64,000 nucleotides of DNA from Paeniglutamicibacter terrestris. Lineage in GTDB: Bacteria; Actinomycetota; Actinomycetes; Actinomycetales; Micrococcaceae. Below the pieces are notes generated by a model. It did not search any database and was not told where the DNA came from. It saw nothing but the letters and a program-made list of their open reading frames with translations. Positions 25,290-33,738 of the stretch are shown here, in pieces (position 1 is the first letter of the stretch; every line of letters starts with the position of its first letter). Where the stretch lies: the NCBI RefSeq assembly GCF_012271785.1, contig NZ_JAAWVT010000001.1:186001-250000 (forward strand). Reading direction: 5' to 3'. The translations under genes and the position numbers were made by a program.

Positions 25290-25772
25290 ATGGATTTTGA
25301 AGATACCTCCCTGCCCGGGCTCGGTGTCCGGCGCGAAATCATCCTCGCGTCCGGGCGCCGAGTGGGTGTGGTGATCCTGCGTGACGGCACCATGCAGTTG
25401 ATTATTTCTCAACGAGATGACCCCGACGCCTGTGCCGCGTCGATTCCGTTGAGCGTTGAGGAAGCCGGTGCCATTGGTGCCATGCTCGGCGCTCCCCAGT
25501 TGGTGACACAACTGAGCGATCAGCACCGCGATCTGCCCGGTGTTAATACCCAGCAATTCGTGCTCAGCCATGAAAGCCCGTACGTTAACCAGACTCTTGG
25601 TGACACCCATTTGCGCACGCGAACCAGCACTTCCGTCGTCGCAATTTCCCGCAGTGGCAAGGTCTTCCCCTCCCCCACTCCCGGTTTTGAACTTAATGCG
25701 GGGGACGTACTGATCATCGTCGGCACCTCGGCGGGGTTAGAAAAAGCGGCGCACCTGATTAACAACGGCTAA
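25290..25772 (+). CDS. TrkA-C/KhtT-like regulatory subunit of a cation/proton antiporter
   Basis: 160 residues from the ATG at 25290; TAGAGT (25278-25283) ends six bases upstream, so the mRNA is probably leaderless. The N-terminal half (about 70 residues) is an alpha/beta part with FEDTSLPGLGVRREI, as in KhtT. The C-terminal half is a TrkA-C (RCK-C) domain ending FELNAGDVLIIVGTSAGLEKA. In Bacillus, KhtT controls the K+/H+ antiporter KhtU and senses methylglyoxal stress or c-di-AMP. The next gene, 17 bases on, encodes a CPA2 antiporter, which supports this role. Confidence 0.85.
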   Translation: MDFEDTSLPGLGVRREIILASGRRVGVVILRDGTMQLIISQRDDPDACAASIPLSVEEAGAIGAMLGAPQLVTQLSDQHRDLPGVNTQQFVLSHESPYVNQTLGDTHLRTRTSTSVVAISRSGKVFPSPTPGFELNAGDVLIIVGTSAGLEKAAHLINNG

Positions 25773-25789
25773 GGGGAGGTGCACGGTTC

Positions 25790-26977
25790 ATGCACGGCAC
25801 TGCGCTAATACTCATTGAGCTCGGCGCCGTTTTCTTGGGGCTTGGATTACTTGGCCGTTTGGCTGCAAAATTCGGGATGACACCGGTTCCGCTGTATTTG
25901 GTCGGCGGACTGCTCTTTGGCAGCGGCGGCATGATCAATTTAGAGGGGATCTCTGAGTTCGGGGAGATCGCCAGCGAAATCGGCGTCATCCTGCTCCTGC
26001 TCATGTTGGGGCTCGAATACACGGCCCGCGAACTTGTCACGGGGCTGAAAAGTTCGTGGCTGGCCGGAGTTGTAGACCTGGTCCTGAATTTCGCACCCGG
26101 AGCCGCACTGGCCCTGTTCATGGGGTGGGGATTTGTCGGAGCCCTGGTTCTGGGTGGCGTCACCTATGTTTCCTCCTCCGGCATTATCGCCAAGGTACTT
26201 TCGGACCTCGGTCGTTTAGGTAACCGTGAGACTCCCGTGGTGCTCTCCATCTTGGTCCTCGAGGACCTGGCCATGGCCATCTATCTGCCGGTGCTCACGG
26301 CAACTCTGGCCGGTCTCAGCTTCTGGGGCGGGCTCCGGACCGTAGGGGTTGCCATGGCAACCATCACCCTAGTTTTGCTGGCGGCGCTGCGCTTCGGTCC
26401 GCAAATTTCCCGGCTAATCCATTCCTCCGACCAGGAAAACTTCCTCCTCAAGCTCATCGGTGCGGCGCTCTTGGTCGCTGGACTCGCCTCCGCGATGCAT
26501 GTCTCGGCCGCCGTGGGTGCCTTCATGTTGGGCATTGCGATCTCCGGTTCCACCGCACATTCGGCAACGAAGGTTCTTGAGCCGCTGAGGGATCTGTTCG
26601 CCGCGATGTTCTTTGTGGTCTTTGGACTAAACACCGACCCCACCACGATCCCCGCGGTACTTCCCCTGGCGATCCTGCTGGCGGTCGTCACCTCACTGAC
26701 GAAGGTTGCCACCGGAGCTTGGGCAGCCAAACGGGCCGGCATTGGGATCCCTGGCCGCGTTCGAGCCGGTGTGGCCTTGATTGCTCGCGGCGAGTTCTCG
26801 ATCGTTATCGCCGGGTTGGCCGTTGCTTCGGGTGCCGTCACCGGAGAATTGGCCGCTCTTGCTACCGCCTACGTCCTACTGCTGGCGGTCTTCGGTCCGA
26901 TTGCCGCCCGCTTCGCCGAACATCTTTCTCGGCCGTTCCTGCCCAAACGCAGTCCGAGCCCCGATGCGGCAATCTGA
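25790..26977 (+). CDS. CPA2-type cation/proton antiporter, KhtU/KefB-like
   Basis: 395 residues with about 12 membrane helices. Typical CPA2 stretches: PLYLVGGLLFG, the discontinuous helix region VTYVSSSGIIAKVL, the conserved acidic site in VLEDLAMAIYL, and VGAFMLGIAISG. No C-terminal TrkA-N domain is attached; the regulatory domain is the separate protein encoded just upstream, as in KhtTU. It would export K+ (or Na+) in exchange for protons. The spacing of 17 bases, with AAGGGGAGG before the ATG, indicates one operon. Confidence 0.9.
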   Translation: MHGTALILIELGAVFLGLGLLGRLAAKFGMTPVPLYLVGGLLFGSGGMINLEGISEFGEIASEIGVILLLLMLGLEYTARELVTGLKSSWLAGVVDLVLNFAPGAALALFMGWGFVGALVLGGVTYVSSSGIIAKVLSDLGRLGNRETPVVLSILVLEDLAMAIYLPVLTATLAGLSFWGGLRTVGVAMATITLVLLAALRFGPQISRLIHSSDQENFLLKLIGAALLVAGLASAMHVSAAVGAFMLGIAISGSTAHSATKVLEPLRDLFAAMFFVVFGLNTDPTTIPAVLPLAILLAVVTSLTKVATGAWAAKRAGIGIPGRVRAGVALIARGEFSIVIAGLAVASGAVTGELAALATAYVLLLAVFGPIAARFAEHLSRPFLPKRSPSPDAAI

Positions 26978-27077
26978 CGCCTCGTTACCACTGGTGGGAG
27001 CGTCGATTAGGTCTTTGCACCCCACTTTGAGATATGCTGTTTTTCGCTCGAGGCGCCATTAGGCTTCTCGGAGCATT

Positions 27078-27148
27078 GCGGGCGTAGCTCAATGGTAGAG
27101 CGCCAGCTTCCCAAGCTGGACACGCGGGTTCGATTCCCGTCGCCCGCT
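27078..27148 (+). tRNA. tRNA-Gly (anticodon CCC)
   Basis: The 71-base cloverleaf has a 7-bp acceptor stem GCGGGCG/CGCCCGC, a D-arm GCTC/GAGC, an anticodon stem CCAGC/GCTGG with loop TTCCCAA (anticodon CCC, reading GGG), a T-arm GCGGG/CCCGT with TTCGATT, and discriminator T. No CCA is encoded. A TATGCT box about 40 bases upstream may be its -10. A hairpin follows 12 bases after the end. Confidence 0.95.
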
Positions 27149-27160
27149 CTTTAGGGACAT

Positions 27161-27187
27161 GGGGACTCGGTCATTGACCGGGTCCCC
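27161..27187 (+). terminator. Terminator after tRNA-Gly
   Basis: GGGGACTCGGTC (27161-27172) pairs with GACCGGGTCCCC (27176-27187) with one G-T wobble and a very short loop, followed by ACGTATTT. It would end the tRNA transcript before the AEC transporter gene. Confidence 0.75.
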
Positions 27188-27240
27188 ACGTATTTAAGTG
27201 CGCCATGCGGTGCTGAATCCTCACCGGAAGGGAAGACTTC

Positions 27241-28167
27241 ATGAGCGGTGTACTCTCAGGTTTTGCCGTTGTCTGGACCGTCATAGCAGTGGGGTACTTC
27301 GTCGGGCGAACGGGGGTCCTGGGCGAAAATGCGCGCTACGTACTGAACCGGTTGACATTTTTTGTTGCCAGCCCCGCGTTGCTTTTCACCACGCTTTCCG
27401 AATCTGACCCGGCCTCGGTCTTGGGCCCATTTCTGGGTGTGGCAGCGGCATCCGCCCTGCTCACGGCCATCGCCTACGTACTGATCACCCGTTGGTGGCT
27501 ACGCCGCGACCTGACCGAAACCACCATCGGGGCCATGAGCGCCTCCACCGTGAACTCCGCCAACTTGGGTCTACCGATTGCGTTGTATGTTTTGGGCGAT
27601 ATGGCTCATGCCGCACCCGTAATTCTGTGGCAGTTGGCGCTGTTCTCACCGATCTGTCTGGCCATCCTTGACGCAAGCACATCTCGGCACCGCACCACCG
27701 TTGTCTCGATGCTGGTACAGACGGCCAAAAATCCGATGATCGTCGGTTCCCTGGCCGGTCTGATGTGTGCGCTCTTTGATCTTCGCCTTCCCCAACCGCT
27801 GGCAGATCCCATCGATCTCATCGCCGGAGCATCCATCCCCGCCATGTTGATTGCTTTCGGCATCTCGCTGGTCGGTTCCAAGCCCTTGGAAGCCTCGGGC
27901 GGGCGCCGGGCCGATACGTTGGTGGCCACCGCCATGAAATTGGTGTTCCAACCCGTCGTGGCCTGGGTACTGGCCGTATGGGTCTTCCGCCTTGAGAGCG
28001 AATCCGTTTTTGCTGCGGTGATCATGGCCGCCCTGCCAACGGCTCAAAACATCTTCGTTACCGCCTCACGTTATGAGCGCGGCATTGTCTTGGCCAAGGA
28101 TACGGTCTTGCTCACCACCATCGTCGCGGTTCCGGCCATGATGGTTGTGCCGTTGCTTTTGACCTGA
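27241..28167 (+). CDS. AEC (auxin efflux carrier) family transporter
   Basis: 308 residues, about ten hydrophobic helices in two halves. The N-terminus GVLSGFAVVWTVIAVGYFVGR leads into LNRLTFFVASPALLF, the family's L-x-x-x-x-F-x-x-x-P-x-L-L-F pattern. The middle has STVNSANLGLPIALYVLG and the second half FGISLVGSKPL. GGAAGGG lies about 8 bases before the ATG. Bacterial AEC members export or import organic acids such as malate, or other anions; the substrate here is unknown. RidA follows after about 100 bases. Confidence 0.87.
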   Translation: MSGVLSGFAVVWTVIAVGYFVGRTGVLGENARYVLNRLTFFVASPALLFTTLSESDPASVLGPFLGVAAASALLTAIAYVLITRWWLRRDLTETTIGAMSASTVNSANLGLPIALYVLGDMAHAAPVILWQLALFSPICLAILDASTSRHRTTVVSMLVQTAKNPMIVGSLAGLMCALFDLRLPQPLADPIDLIAGASIPAMLIAFGISLVGSKPLEASGGRRADTLVATAMKLVFQPVVAWVLAVWVFRLESESVFAAVIMAALPTAQNIFVTASRYERGIVLAKDTVLLTTIVAVPAMMVVPLLLT

Positions 28168-28272
28168 GGCACGGGCACCGCTTACCGAACTTTCAACATT
28201 CGTCGAGCGACATCATCGTTGAATGTGGCCCGGGGTCTCCAGAACCTTTTACCGCAGCTAGCGAGGAGAAGC

Positions 28273-28671
28273 ATGAAGAATCACCATTTCAGCCCTGCGC
28301 TACACCAGTCAACGGCGCCGTTTTCTCATCTCGTGCGCGACGGCGACACGGGCTATGTTTCTGGCATTATCGGCCAGCGTCCCGAGGATGGCGCCCTCGT
28401 TTCGGACGACATCGCCGAACAATGCACCGCCATGCTGAGAAATGTGGAAACCTTGCTCGAAGAACTTGGCCTCACCCTGGCTAACCTGCTGCGGACCACC
28501 ATTTACCTGACGGACTACAAGGATTTTGGCGTCATCAATGACATCTACGCAGCTGCTTTGAAAGCTCCCTATCCGGCGCGGACCACACTGCAGGTAGCCG
28601 GTCTTCCATTAGGTGCCAAGGTGCAGATCGATGCGGTGGTCACCATGAACGAGCACGTTGATCTTTCCTAG
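28273..28671 (+). CDS. RidA family protein (enamine/imine deaminase)
   Basis: 132 residues from the ATG at 28273, which has GAGGAGAAG just upstream; the open frame starts earlier at 28219 without support. It contains the RidA patterns GYVSGIIGQRPEDGAL, QCTAMLRNVETLLEELG, YLTDYKDFGVINDIYAAAL and PYPARTTLQVAGLPLGAKVQIDAVV. The catalytic Arg in PARTT and the Glu equivalent are expected to hydrolyse reactive enamines such as 2-aminoacrylate formed by PLP enzymes. The final 8 residues differ from the usual end. Several members of the family without full activity are known, so the exact role is not certain. Confidence 0.88.
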   Translation: MKNHHFSPALHQSTAPFSHLVRDGDTGYVSGIIGQRPEDGALVSDDIAEQCTAMLRNVETLLEELGLTLANLLRTTIYLTDYKDFGVINDIYAAALKAPYPARTTLQVAGLPLGAKVQIDAVVTMNEHVDLS

Positions 28672-28921
28672 CCCCAGCATGTTGAGCTGGCCGAGTAGCT
28701 ACGGTCCTTGTGAGGCACGGTGCGTTCCCGGCATACCAAAATTGACCGGTCAAGATTGGATGTGACAAGGATTTTCGACGCACTTCGGAATAAGTGCCTT
28801 ATGCCTTGACGTTGGCCGTGTTAGCGTCGCATCAAGCTTTTATTTTCACGGTGTCTTGGATCAGCTGTGCCGCTACACCGAACTCGTAGATCATCTGGTC
28901 ATTGAAAGGACCTCCACCTCC

Positions 28922-29743
28922 ATGAAACGTCAACTCGTTGCCTTGCTATCCACCGCTCTGCTCGCGATCACCGTCAGCGGTTGCGCTTCAACAACCGAAC
29001 CGTCGGCGTCCTCGAAGGCTTCAGGAACTGCCGCGGGTCTGACCCTGCAGCAGGTCAAGGACGCCGGCGTGCTCAAGGTCGGTACTGAGGGAACCTACAA
29101 GCCGTTTTCGTTCCATGAGGGTGGAACGGGTGCCTTGACCGGTTTTGATGTTGAGATCATTACCGCCGTTGCCGACAAGTTGGGAGTCAAGGCATCTTTC
29201 GAAGAAACCCAGTGGGACGCCATCTTTGCTGGTCTGGAGGGAAATCGCTTCGATGTGATCGCCAACCAGGTCACCATCAACGAGCAGCGCAGCGCCAAGT
29301 ACCTCTTCTCTACTCCGTACACCGTGAGCACGGGCGTCTTGGTGACCAAGTCCGATAACACCGATATCACTTCCTTCGAGGCGTTGAAGGGCAAGAGCTC
29401 GGCGCAGTCACAGACGAGCAACTGGAACGCGCTGGCCAAGGAGTCGGGGGCCAACGTTCAGGCGGTTGAAGGTTGGGCGCAGGCGGTGACCTTGGTCAAG
29501 CAGGGACGCGTGGATGCAACGATCAATGACAAGTTGACCTACTTGGATTCACAGAAGACCAAGAATGATCCAAGCATCAAGATCGCGGCCGAAACCACCG
29601 AAAAGTCCGAAAGCGCCCTCACTTTCCGCAAGGGAAGCGAAGATCTGGTCAAGGCAGTCGACAAGGCTATCGACGAATTAGAGGCTGACGGCACCATGGC
29701 CGAAATCTCTAATAACTACTTTGGTGAAGACGTCACCAAGTAG
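28922..29743 (+). CDS. Substrate-binding lipoprotein of a polar amino acid ABC transporter
   Basis: 273 residues from the ATG at 28922 (AAAGGA upstream). A lipoprotein signal peptide ends at the lipobox VSGC (Cys about residue 21). The family-3 binding-protein pattern follows: LKVGTEGTYKPFSFHE, LTGFDVEI, WDAIFAGLEGNRFDVIANQVTIN and YLFSTPYTVS. Such proteins bind an amino acid on the outer face of the membrane and deliver it to the permease. The FDVEII and GLEGNRFD positions resemble cystine-binding TcyA/FliY proteins, so cystine or another polar amino acid is possible. Permease and ATPase genes follow on the same strand. Confidence 0.92.
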   Translation: MKRQLVALLSTALLAITVSGCASTTEPSASSKASGTAAGLTLQQVKDAGVLKVGTEGTYKPFSFHEGGTGALTGFDVEIITAVADKLGVKASFEETQWDAIFAGLEGNRFDVIANQVTINEQRSAKYLFSTPYTVSTGVLVTKSDNTDITSFEALKGKSSAQSQTSNWNALAKESGANVQAVEGWAQAVTLVKQGRVDATINDKLTYLDSQKTKNDPSIKIAAETTEKSESALTFRKGSEDLVKAVDKAIDELEADGTMAEISNNYFGEDVTK

Positions 29744-29809
29744 GCTTCCCCGTATGCACGACCGCTGGAGATCTCCGGCGTCTTTCCAACGATCCAAGGA
29801 GAGCTGTCC

Positions 29810-30475
29810 ATGACAGTCGACTGGAATCTTTTCCTCGACTCACTCTGGCCCATAACGCAGGGCGCCTTGAAGGGAACCATCCCGCTCTCGCTGATCAGCT
29901 TCGTTATTGGTCTGGCCATTGCGCTGCTCATGGCGCTGATGCGGTTGAGCGGCAATGCAGTTATTTCATTCATTGCCCGGGCTTACATCTCCGCCATTCG
30001 GGGAACCCCGCTACTGGTTCAGCTGTTTGTGATCTTCTATGGGCTGCCATCCATCGGAGTTACGTTGAACCCATGGCCCAGTGCCGTCATTGCTTTTTCG
30101 CTTAATGTTGGTGGTTACGCTGCCGAGGTTATCCGGGCGGCCATTCTTTCGGTCCCCAAGGGGCAGTGGGAGGCTGGCTACACGATTGGAATGTCACGAA
30201 CGCTGACGTTGCGCCGACTGATTCTTCCGCAGGCCGCTCGGGTAGCTGTTCCGCCGCTGTCCAATACCTTCATCTCGTTGGTCAAGGACACCTCCCTTGC
30301 CTCTGTGGTCCTGGTGACGGAGGCGTTCCGTAAGGCTCAAGAGATTGCGGCGTTCAGCCAGGAATTCATGCTGATCTACATCGAAGCTGCCCTCATCTAT
30401 TGGGTGATTTGTCTGGTGCTCTCCATGGGCCAGACTCGCTTGGAAAGAAGGTTTGATCGATATGTCGCACGCTAG
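29810..30475 (+). CDS. Polar amino acid ABC transporter permease
   Basis: 221 residues with five or six hydrophobic helices. The HisMQ-type start region TQGALKGTIPLSLISFVIGLAIAL leads to the SAIRGTPLLVQLFVIFYGLP motif. The coupling loop (EAA-like) is EAGYTIGMSRTLTLRRLILPQA. It forms the membrane channel, probably as a homodimer, since only one permease gene is in the operon. It starts 66 bases after the binding-protein stop, with AAGGAGAG before the ATG, and overlaps the ATPase gene by 14 bases. Confidence 0.93.
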   Translation: MTVDWNLFLDSLWPITQGALKGTIPLSLISFVIGLAIALLMALMRLSGNAVISFIARAYISAIRGTPLLVQLFVIFYGLPSIGVTLNPWPSAVIAFSLNVGGYAAEVIRAAILSVPKGQWEAGYTIGMSRTLTLRRLILPQAARVAVPPLSNTFISLVKDTSLASVVLVTEAFRKAQEIAAFSQEFMLIYIEAALIYWVICLVLSMGQTRLERRFDRYVAR

Positions 30476-31244
30476 CAACTCCCCCGAAGCCACGGTCTTG
30501 CTGAAGGCCACGGGTCTGCAAAAGAGCTTTGGTGACCACGAGGTCCTCACCTCCATTGATCTGCAGATCGGTAAGGGGCAGGTGCTTGCCCTGATCGGTC
30601 CCTCCGGTTCTGGCAAGACAACGGTCTTGCGCTGCCTCAACGGCTTGGAAATCCCGGATGGTGGCGAGGTGGCCTTCGATAAAGGCCCGACGGTGTCCTT
30701 CACGTCCAAAACGACGCAACGGCAGGCTCAGGTTCTGCGCTCACAGAGTGCCATGGTTTTCCAGAACTATAATCTCTTCCCCCACATGACCGTCCTAGAA
30801 AATGTCATTGAGGGTCCGGTAAGGGTACAGAAGCGCAAGCGCGCAGAGGCCATCGCCGAGGCCGAGTCACTCCTGGCTAGGGTAGGTCTGGCCGAAAAGC
30901 GCGACCAGTACCCGCACCAGCTATCCGGAGGACAGCAGCAGCGCGTCGGGATCGTGCGGGCCTTGGCGTTGAAGCCGTCACTGTTGCTCTTTGACGAACC
31001 GACCTCGGCCCTGGATCCGGAATTGGTCGGAGATGTCCTGCGGGTCATCAAGGAGCTGGCCGATGAGGGTTGGACCATGGTCCTGGTGACCCACGAGTTG
31101 GCTTTCGCCCGCGAGGTGGCCGACGAGATTGTGTTCATGGATCAAGGCGTGGTCGTCGAACGTGGCCACCCCGATGTGGTGCTGCGTGCACCACAGAATG
31201 AACGTACCCAGCAGTTTGTGCACCGCCTGCTCAACCCGTTTTAG
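30462..31244 (+). CDS. Polar amino acid ABC transporter ATPase
   Basis: 260 residues from the ATG at 30462, which overlaps the permease gene by 14 bases and has AGAAGG upstream. ABC motifs in order: Walker A GPSGSGKTT, Q-loop in MVFQNYNLFPHMTV, signature [15 protein letters not shown], Walker [15 protein letters not shown], and switch His in VLVTHEL. It belongs to the GlnQ/HisP group. A charged insertion with KGPTVSFTSKTTQRQAQVLR lies between Walker A and Q-loop, as in TcyN/YecC-like cystine ATPases. It supplies energy for the transporter encoded upstream. Confidence 0.95.
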   Translation: MSHASNSPEATVLLKATGLQKSFGDHEVLTSIDLQIGKGQVLALIGPSGSGKTTVLRCLNGLEIPDGGEVAFDKGPTVSFTSKTTQRQAQVLRSQSAMVFQNYNLFPHMTVLENVIEGPVRVQKRKRAEAIAEAESLLARVGLAEKRDQYPHQLSGGQQQRVGIVRALALKPSLLLFDEPTSALDPELVGDVLRVIKELADEGWTMVLVTHELAFAREVADEIVFMDQGVVVERGHPDVVLRAPQNERTQQFVHRLLNPF

Positions 31245-31268
31245 GTAGCCGAGGCACAACAGGGAAGC

Positions 31269-31315
31269 ATGACAAAGGCCCAGCGCCGGGGACCCCGGTA
31301 CTGGGCCTTTGTCAT
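31269..31315. terminator. Bidirectional terminator between two amino acid transporter operons
   Basis: ATGACAAAGGCCCAG (31269-31283) is the exact complement of 31301-31315, with a GC-rich inner hairpin (CGGGG/CCCCG) in the loop. Both operons converge here. Confidence 0.88.
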
Positions 31316-31344
31316 GTCCGAAGGGGAGCCGTCGGAGAGCGGAA

Positions 31345-32301
31345 CTAGTCTTTCAGCCCCGCGGGATTCAACTCCGAGGTTTTGATCGCTTCTTCACCCA
31401 GCGACCACTTGTCTAGGATCTCTTGGTACAGACCCGATTCGATCAAGCCGTTGATGCCAGCCTGGGAAGCCTCGGCCAATCCGCTGCCCTTTTTCACCGT
31501 TACGGCGATGTTTGCGGCATCCGGCCAGCCGCCGGGCACGAGGCCCGCCAGACGAGTTTTACCGTCGGTGATCGCCTTGTAGGCACCCGTGGCATTGGGG
31601 CCAAATGATGCGTCCGCCCGCCCAGAATTCAGTGCAATGGTGCCCAGGGCCTCGTCGTCATAGTACTGGAAGTCAACCGGTGCCAGACCCGCACTCTTGT
31701 TTTTCTTGTCCCATGCCAACAGGATCTTTTCCTGATTTGTCCCGGACCCGACGATGATTCGCAATCCGGCAACGTCCTTGGGCTCCTTGATTTCGGTGAT
31801 CTTGGAGTCCGTCGCAACATAGAAGCCAAGTTTGTCTTCGCGATATGTGGCGAAATCGAACTTCTTCTTGCGTTCCTCGGTCACCGTGACGTTGATGATC
31901 GCTGCTTCGTATTTGCCCGATTCCACTCCCAGCGGCCAGTCCGGCCACGACACCGGAACCAGCTCGGCCTGCAGCCCGAGAGATTCGGCAAGGGCCACGG
32001 CGATGTCTGCCTCGTTGCCGATGACGGTTTTGTTGTCGGTGGCAAAGAGGGCCAGTGGGGCAGCCCCCGGAACGATAGCAATACTCAGTTTTCCGTCCGC
32101 CGCAACGGCTTTCGGCAGCAACTTTTCTGCTGCTTGCACCGGGGCGGCAGCCGTCCGGTGCTGCTCGGGATCAAGATTGAACCCCGTGGCATGAGTTGAT
32201 TCGCCAGCCGCGGTGGCCGCCCCGGGATCGGAACAACCCGAGAGCAATAACCCCAGTGCTGCAACCCCGATCAGCAGCGAAGTGCCTGTACCTTTTTTCA
32301 T
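31345..32301 (-). CDS. Substrate-binding lipoprotein, second copy of the LLM operon
   Basis: 318 residues. The lipobox LLSGC gives a lipidated Cys at residue 23, followed by a linker rich in Ala and Thr. The family-3 binding domain has FATDNKTVIGNEADIAVALAE, the YEAAIINVTVTEERKKKFDF segment and SGTNQEKILLAW. It is closely related to the protein encoded at 34847-35863. An extra N-terminal segment of about 35 residues (NLDPEQHRTAAAPVQ) precedes the binding domain in both copies. Its ATG overlaps the stop of the LLM gene (ATGA), so expression is coupled to the monooxygenase. The ligand is unknown; it should resemble that of the paralogue. Confidence 0.9.
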   Translation of the reverse strand: MKKGTGTSLLIGVAALGLLLSGCSDPGAATAAGESTHATGFNLDPEQHRTAAAPVQAAEKLLPKAVAADGKLSIAIVPGAAPLALFATDNKTVIGNEADIAVALAESLGLQAELVPVSWPDWPLGVESGKYEAAIINVTVTEERKKKFDFATYREDKLGFYVATDSKITEIKEPKDVAGLRIIVGSGTNQEKILLAWDKKNKSAGLAPVDFQYYDDEALGTIALNSGRADASFGPNATGAYKAITDGKTRLAGLVPGGWPDAANIAVTVKKGSGLAEASQAGINGLIESGLYQEILDKWSLGEEAIKTSELNPAGLKD

Positions 32302-33704
32302 GCTCCTACCTCAATAATCGTTTTGTCTGAGTGACGTTTTGTGGTGGCTGGTTCAAGAGCATCCAGCCCCAGATTTTCGCGTAATGTGTTCCCGCTGTAT
32401 TCGGTGGGGTAAATGCCACGTTCCTGAAGTTCGGGAACCAGATGGTTGACGATGTCATCGAGGCCATTGGGAATTAACCACGGGGTGACATTGAATCCAT
32501 CGACCACTCCCCGAGCGGCGAATTGCTCGAGCCGGTCGGCAACTTGGGTGTAGGAACCGGCAAAGGTGCCGTCGGAACGTCCGGATTTTACTCGCACAAA
32601 TTCCAGAATATTCAGGCCCTGGGCCGTGGCGGTTTCCCGCCATTCGCGCGTCAGCTCAACGGCCTTGGCCCCTTGGAAACCACTGCCGCGGGTCACATCC
32701 GATTCGCTGATTTTCGGGTCGAAGCTCGGCAACGGGCCCTCCGGGTCGATTCCCTCCAGCGATTCACCCCAAAACTGCTCGAGGTAGGCCAGTGCCTGTT
32801 GCGGGCCAATCTGTTGCTCCTTGACCCAACGTCGCTTTTCCTCGGCAGCTTGCGGAGTCTCGGCCAGAATGAATTCCGCGCCGGGCATGATCTTGACCGC
32901 GCTGGCGGCGCGTCCTGCCTTCAGCGTGCGAGCAGTGATGTCGGTGCGGAAGTCCGTGGCGGCCTGTAGCCCCGTATGGGCCGAAAAGATGACATCGGCT
33001 TGGCGCGCTGCGAAGTCCCGGCCTTCGGCGGAGTCTCCGGCTTGGAAGAGCACCGGCCGCCCTTGTGCGCTGCGCGGTAGCCGCGAGGTGTAATCAATGG
33101 TGTAGTGGGCACCCTGGTGCTCGATCGGCGTTGCCGCTCCGGGCCTGAGCCACGAGGCCTGACGCCCGGTGGCGGCAATGTCTTCGGAGCCCCACGAATC
33201 CCAGATGGCCTTGGCCGTCTCCACAAAGGCCTCCGCGTGGGTGTACCGGTCCTGGTGGTCGAGGTAACCGCCACGACGGAAGTTCGCTCCGGTCCAGGCA
33301 TTGTCTGTGGTCACGATGTTCCAGGCGGCACGGCCCCCGGAGAGCAAATCGAGCGATGCCAGTCGGTGGGCCAGATCCGCCGGGTCGTTATACGTGGTGT
33401 TCTGCGTGGCCACCAAGCCGATGTTGGTTGTCACCGCGGCAAGGGCCGCCAGCATGGTTTGGGCGTCGGGCCGTCCAACCACATCAAGGTCATGCACTGC
33501 CCCTAGGTGCTCGCGCAGGCGTAGACCCTCGCCGAGGAAGAACGCCGAGAACAGCCCGCGTTCGGCGGTCTGGGCCAGACGACGGAAGGACTCAAAATCG
33601 GTCTGAGATCCAGCTTCGGGAGTCTTCCATACGGTATTTGAATTCACGCCTTGGAAAAAGACTCCTAGGCGGATGTAGTTTTTGGTGGTCTGCTCTGTGC
33701 TCAT
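32298..33704 (-). CDS. LLM-class flavin-dependent monooxygenase, NtaA/SnaA/DszA type
   Basis: 468 residues from the ATG at 33704 with AGGAG five bases upstream; the open frame upstream overlaps the preceding gene and is ignored. The bacterial luciferase-like fold shows the NtaA-group patterns: GVFFQGVNSNTVWKTPEAGS near the start, TTNIGLVATQNTTYNDPADLAHRLASLDLLSGGRAAWNIVTTDN (here in two halves), and VLFQAGDSAEGRDFAARQADVIFSAHTG. Such enzymes take reduced FMN from a separate reductase and oxidise N- or S-containing substrates, e.g. nitrilotriacetate, dibenzothiophene sulfone or S-alkyl cysteines. Position in an amino-acid importer operon suggests an amino acid derivative as substrate. Confidence 0.92.
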   Translation of the reverse strand: MSTEQTTKNYIRLGVFFQGVNSNTVWKTPEAGSQTDFESFRRLAQTAERGLFSAFFLGEGLRLREHLGAVHDLDVVGRPDAQTMLAALAAVTTNIGLVATQNTTYNDPADLAHRLASLDLLSGGRAAWNIVTTDNAWTGANFRRGGYLDHQDRYTHAEAFVETAKAIWDSWGSEDIAATGRQASWLRPGAATPIEHQGAHYTIDYTSRLPRSAQGRPVLFQAGDSAEGRDFAARQADVIFSAHTGLQAATDFRTDITARTLKAGRAASAVKIMPGAEFILAETPQAAEEKRRWVKEQQIGPQQALAYLEQFWGESLEGIDPEGPLPSFDPKISESDVTRGSGFQGAKAVELTREWRETATAQGLNILEFVRVKSGRSDGTFAGSYTQVADRLEQFAARGVVDGFNVTPWLIPNGLDDIVNHLVPELQERGIYPTEYSGNTLRENLGLDALEPATTKRHSDKTIIEVGA

Positions 33705-33738
33705 GTTTTTCTCCTGGGTCTCAAGGTTTTGCGCGGGC

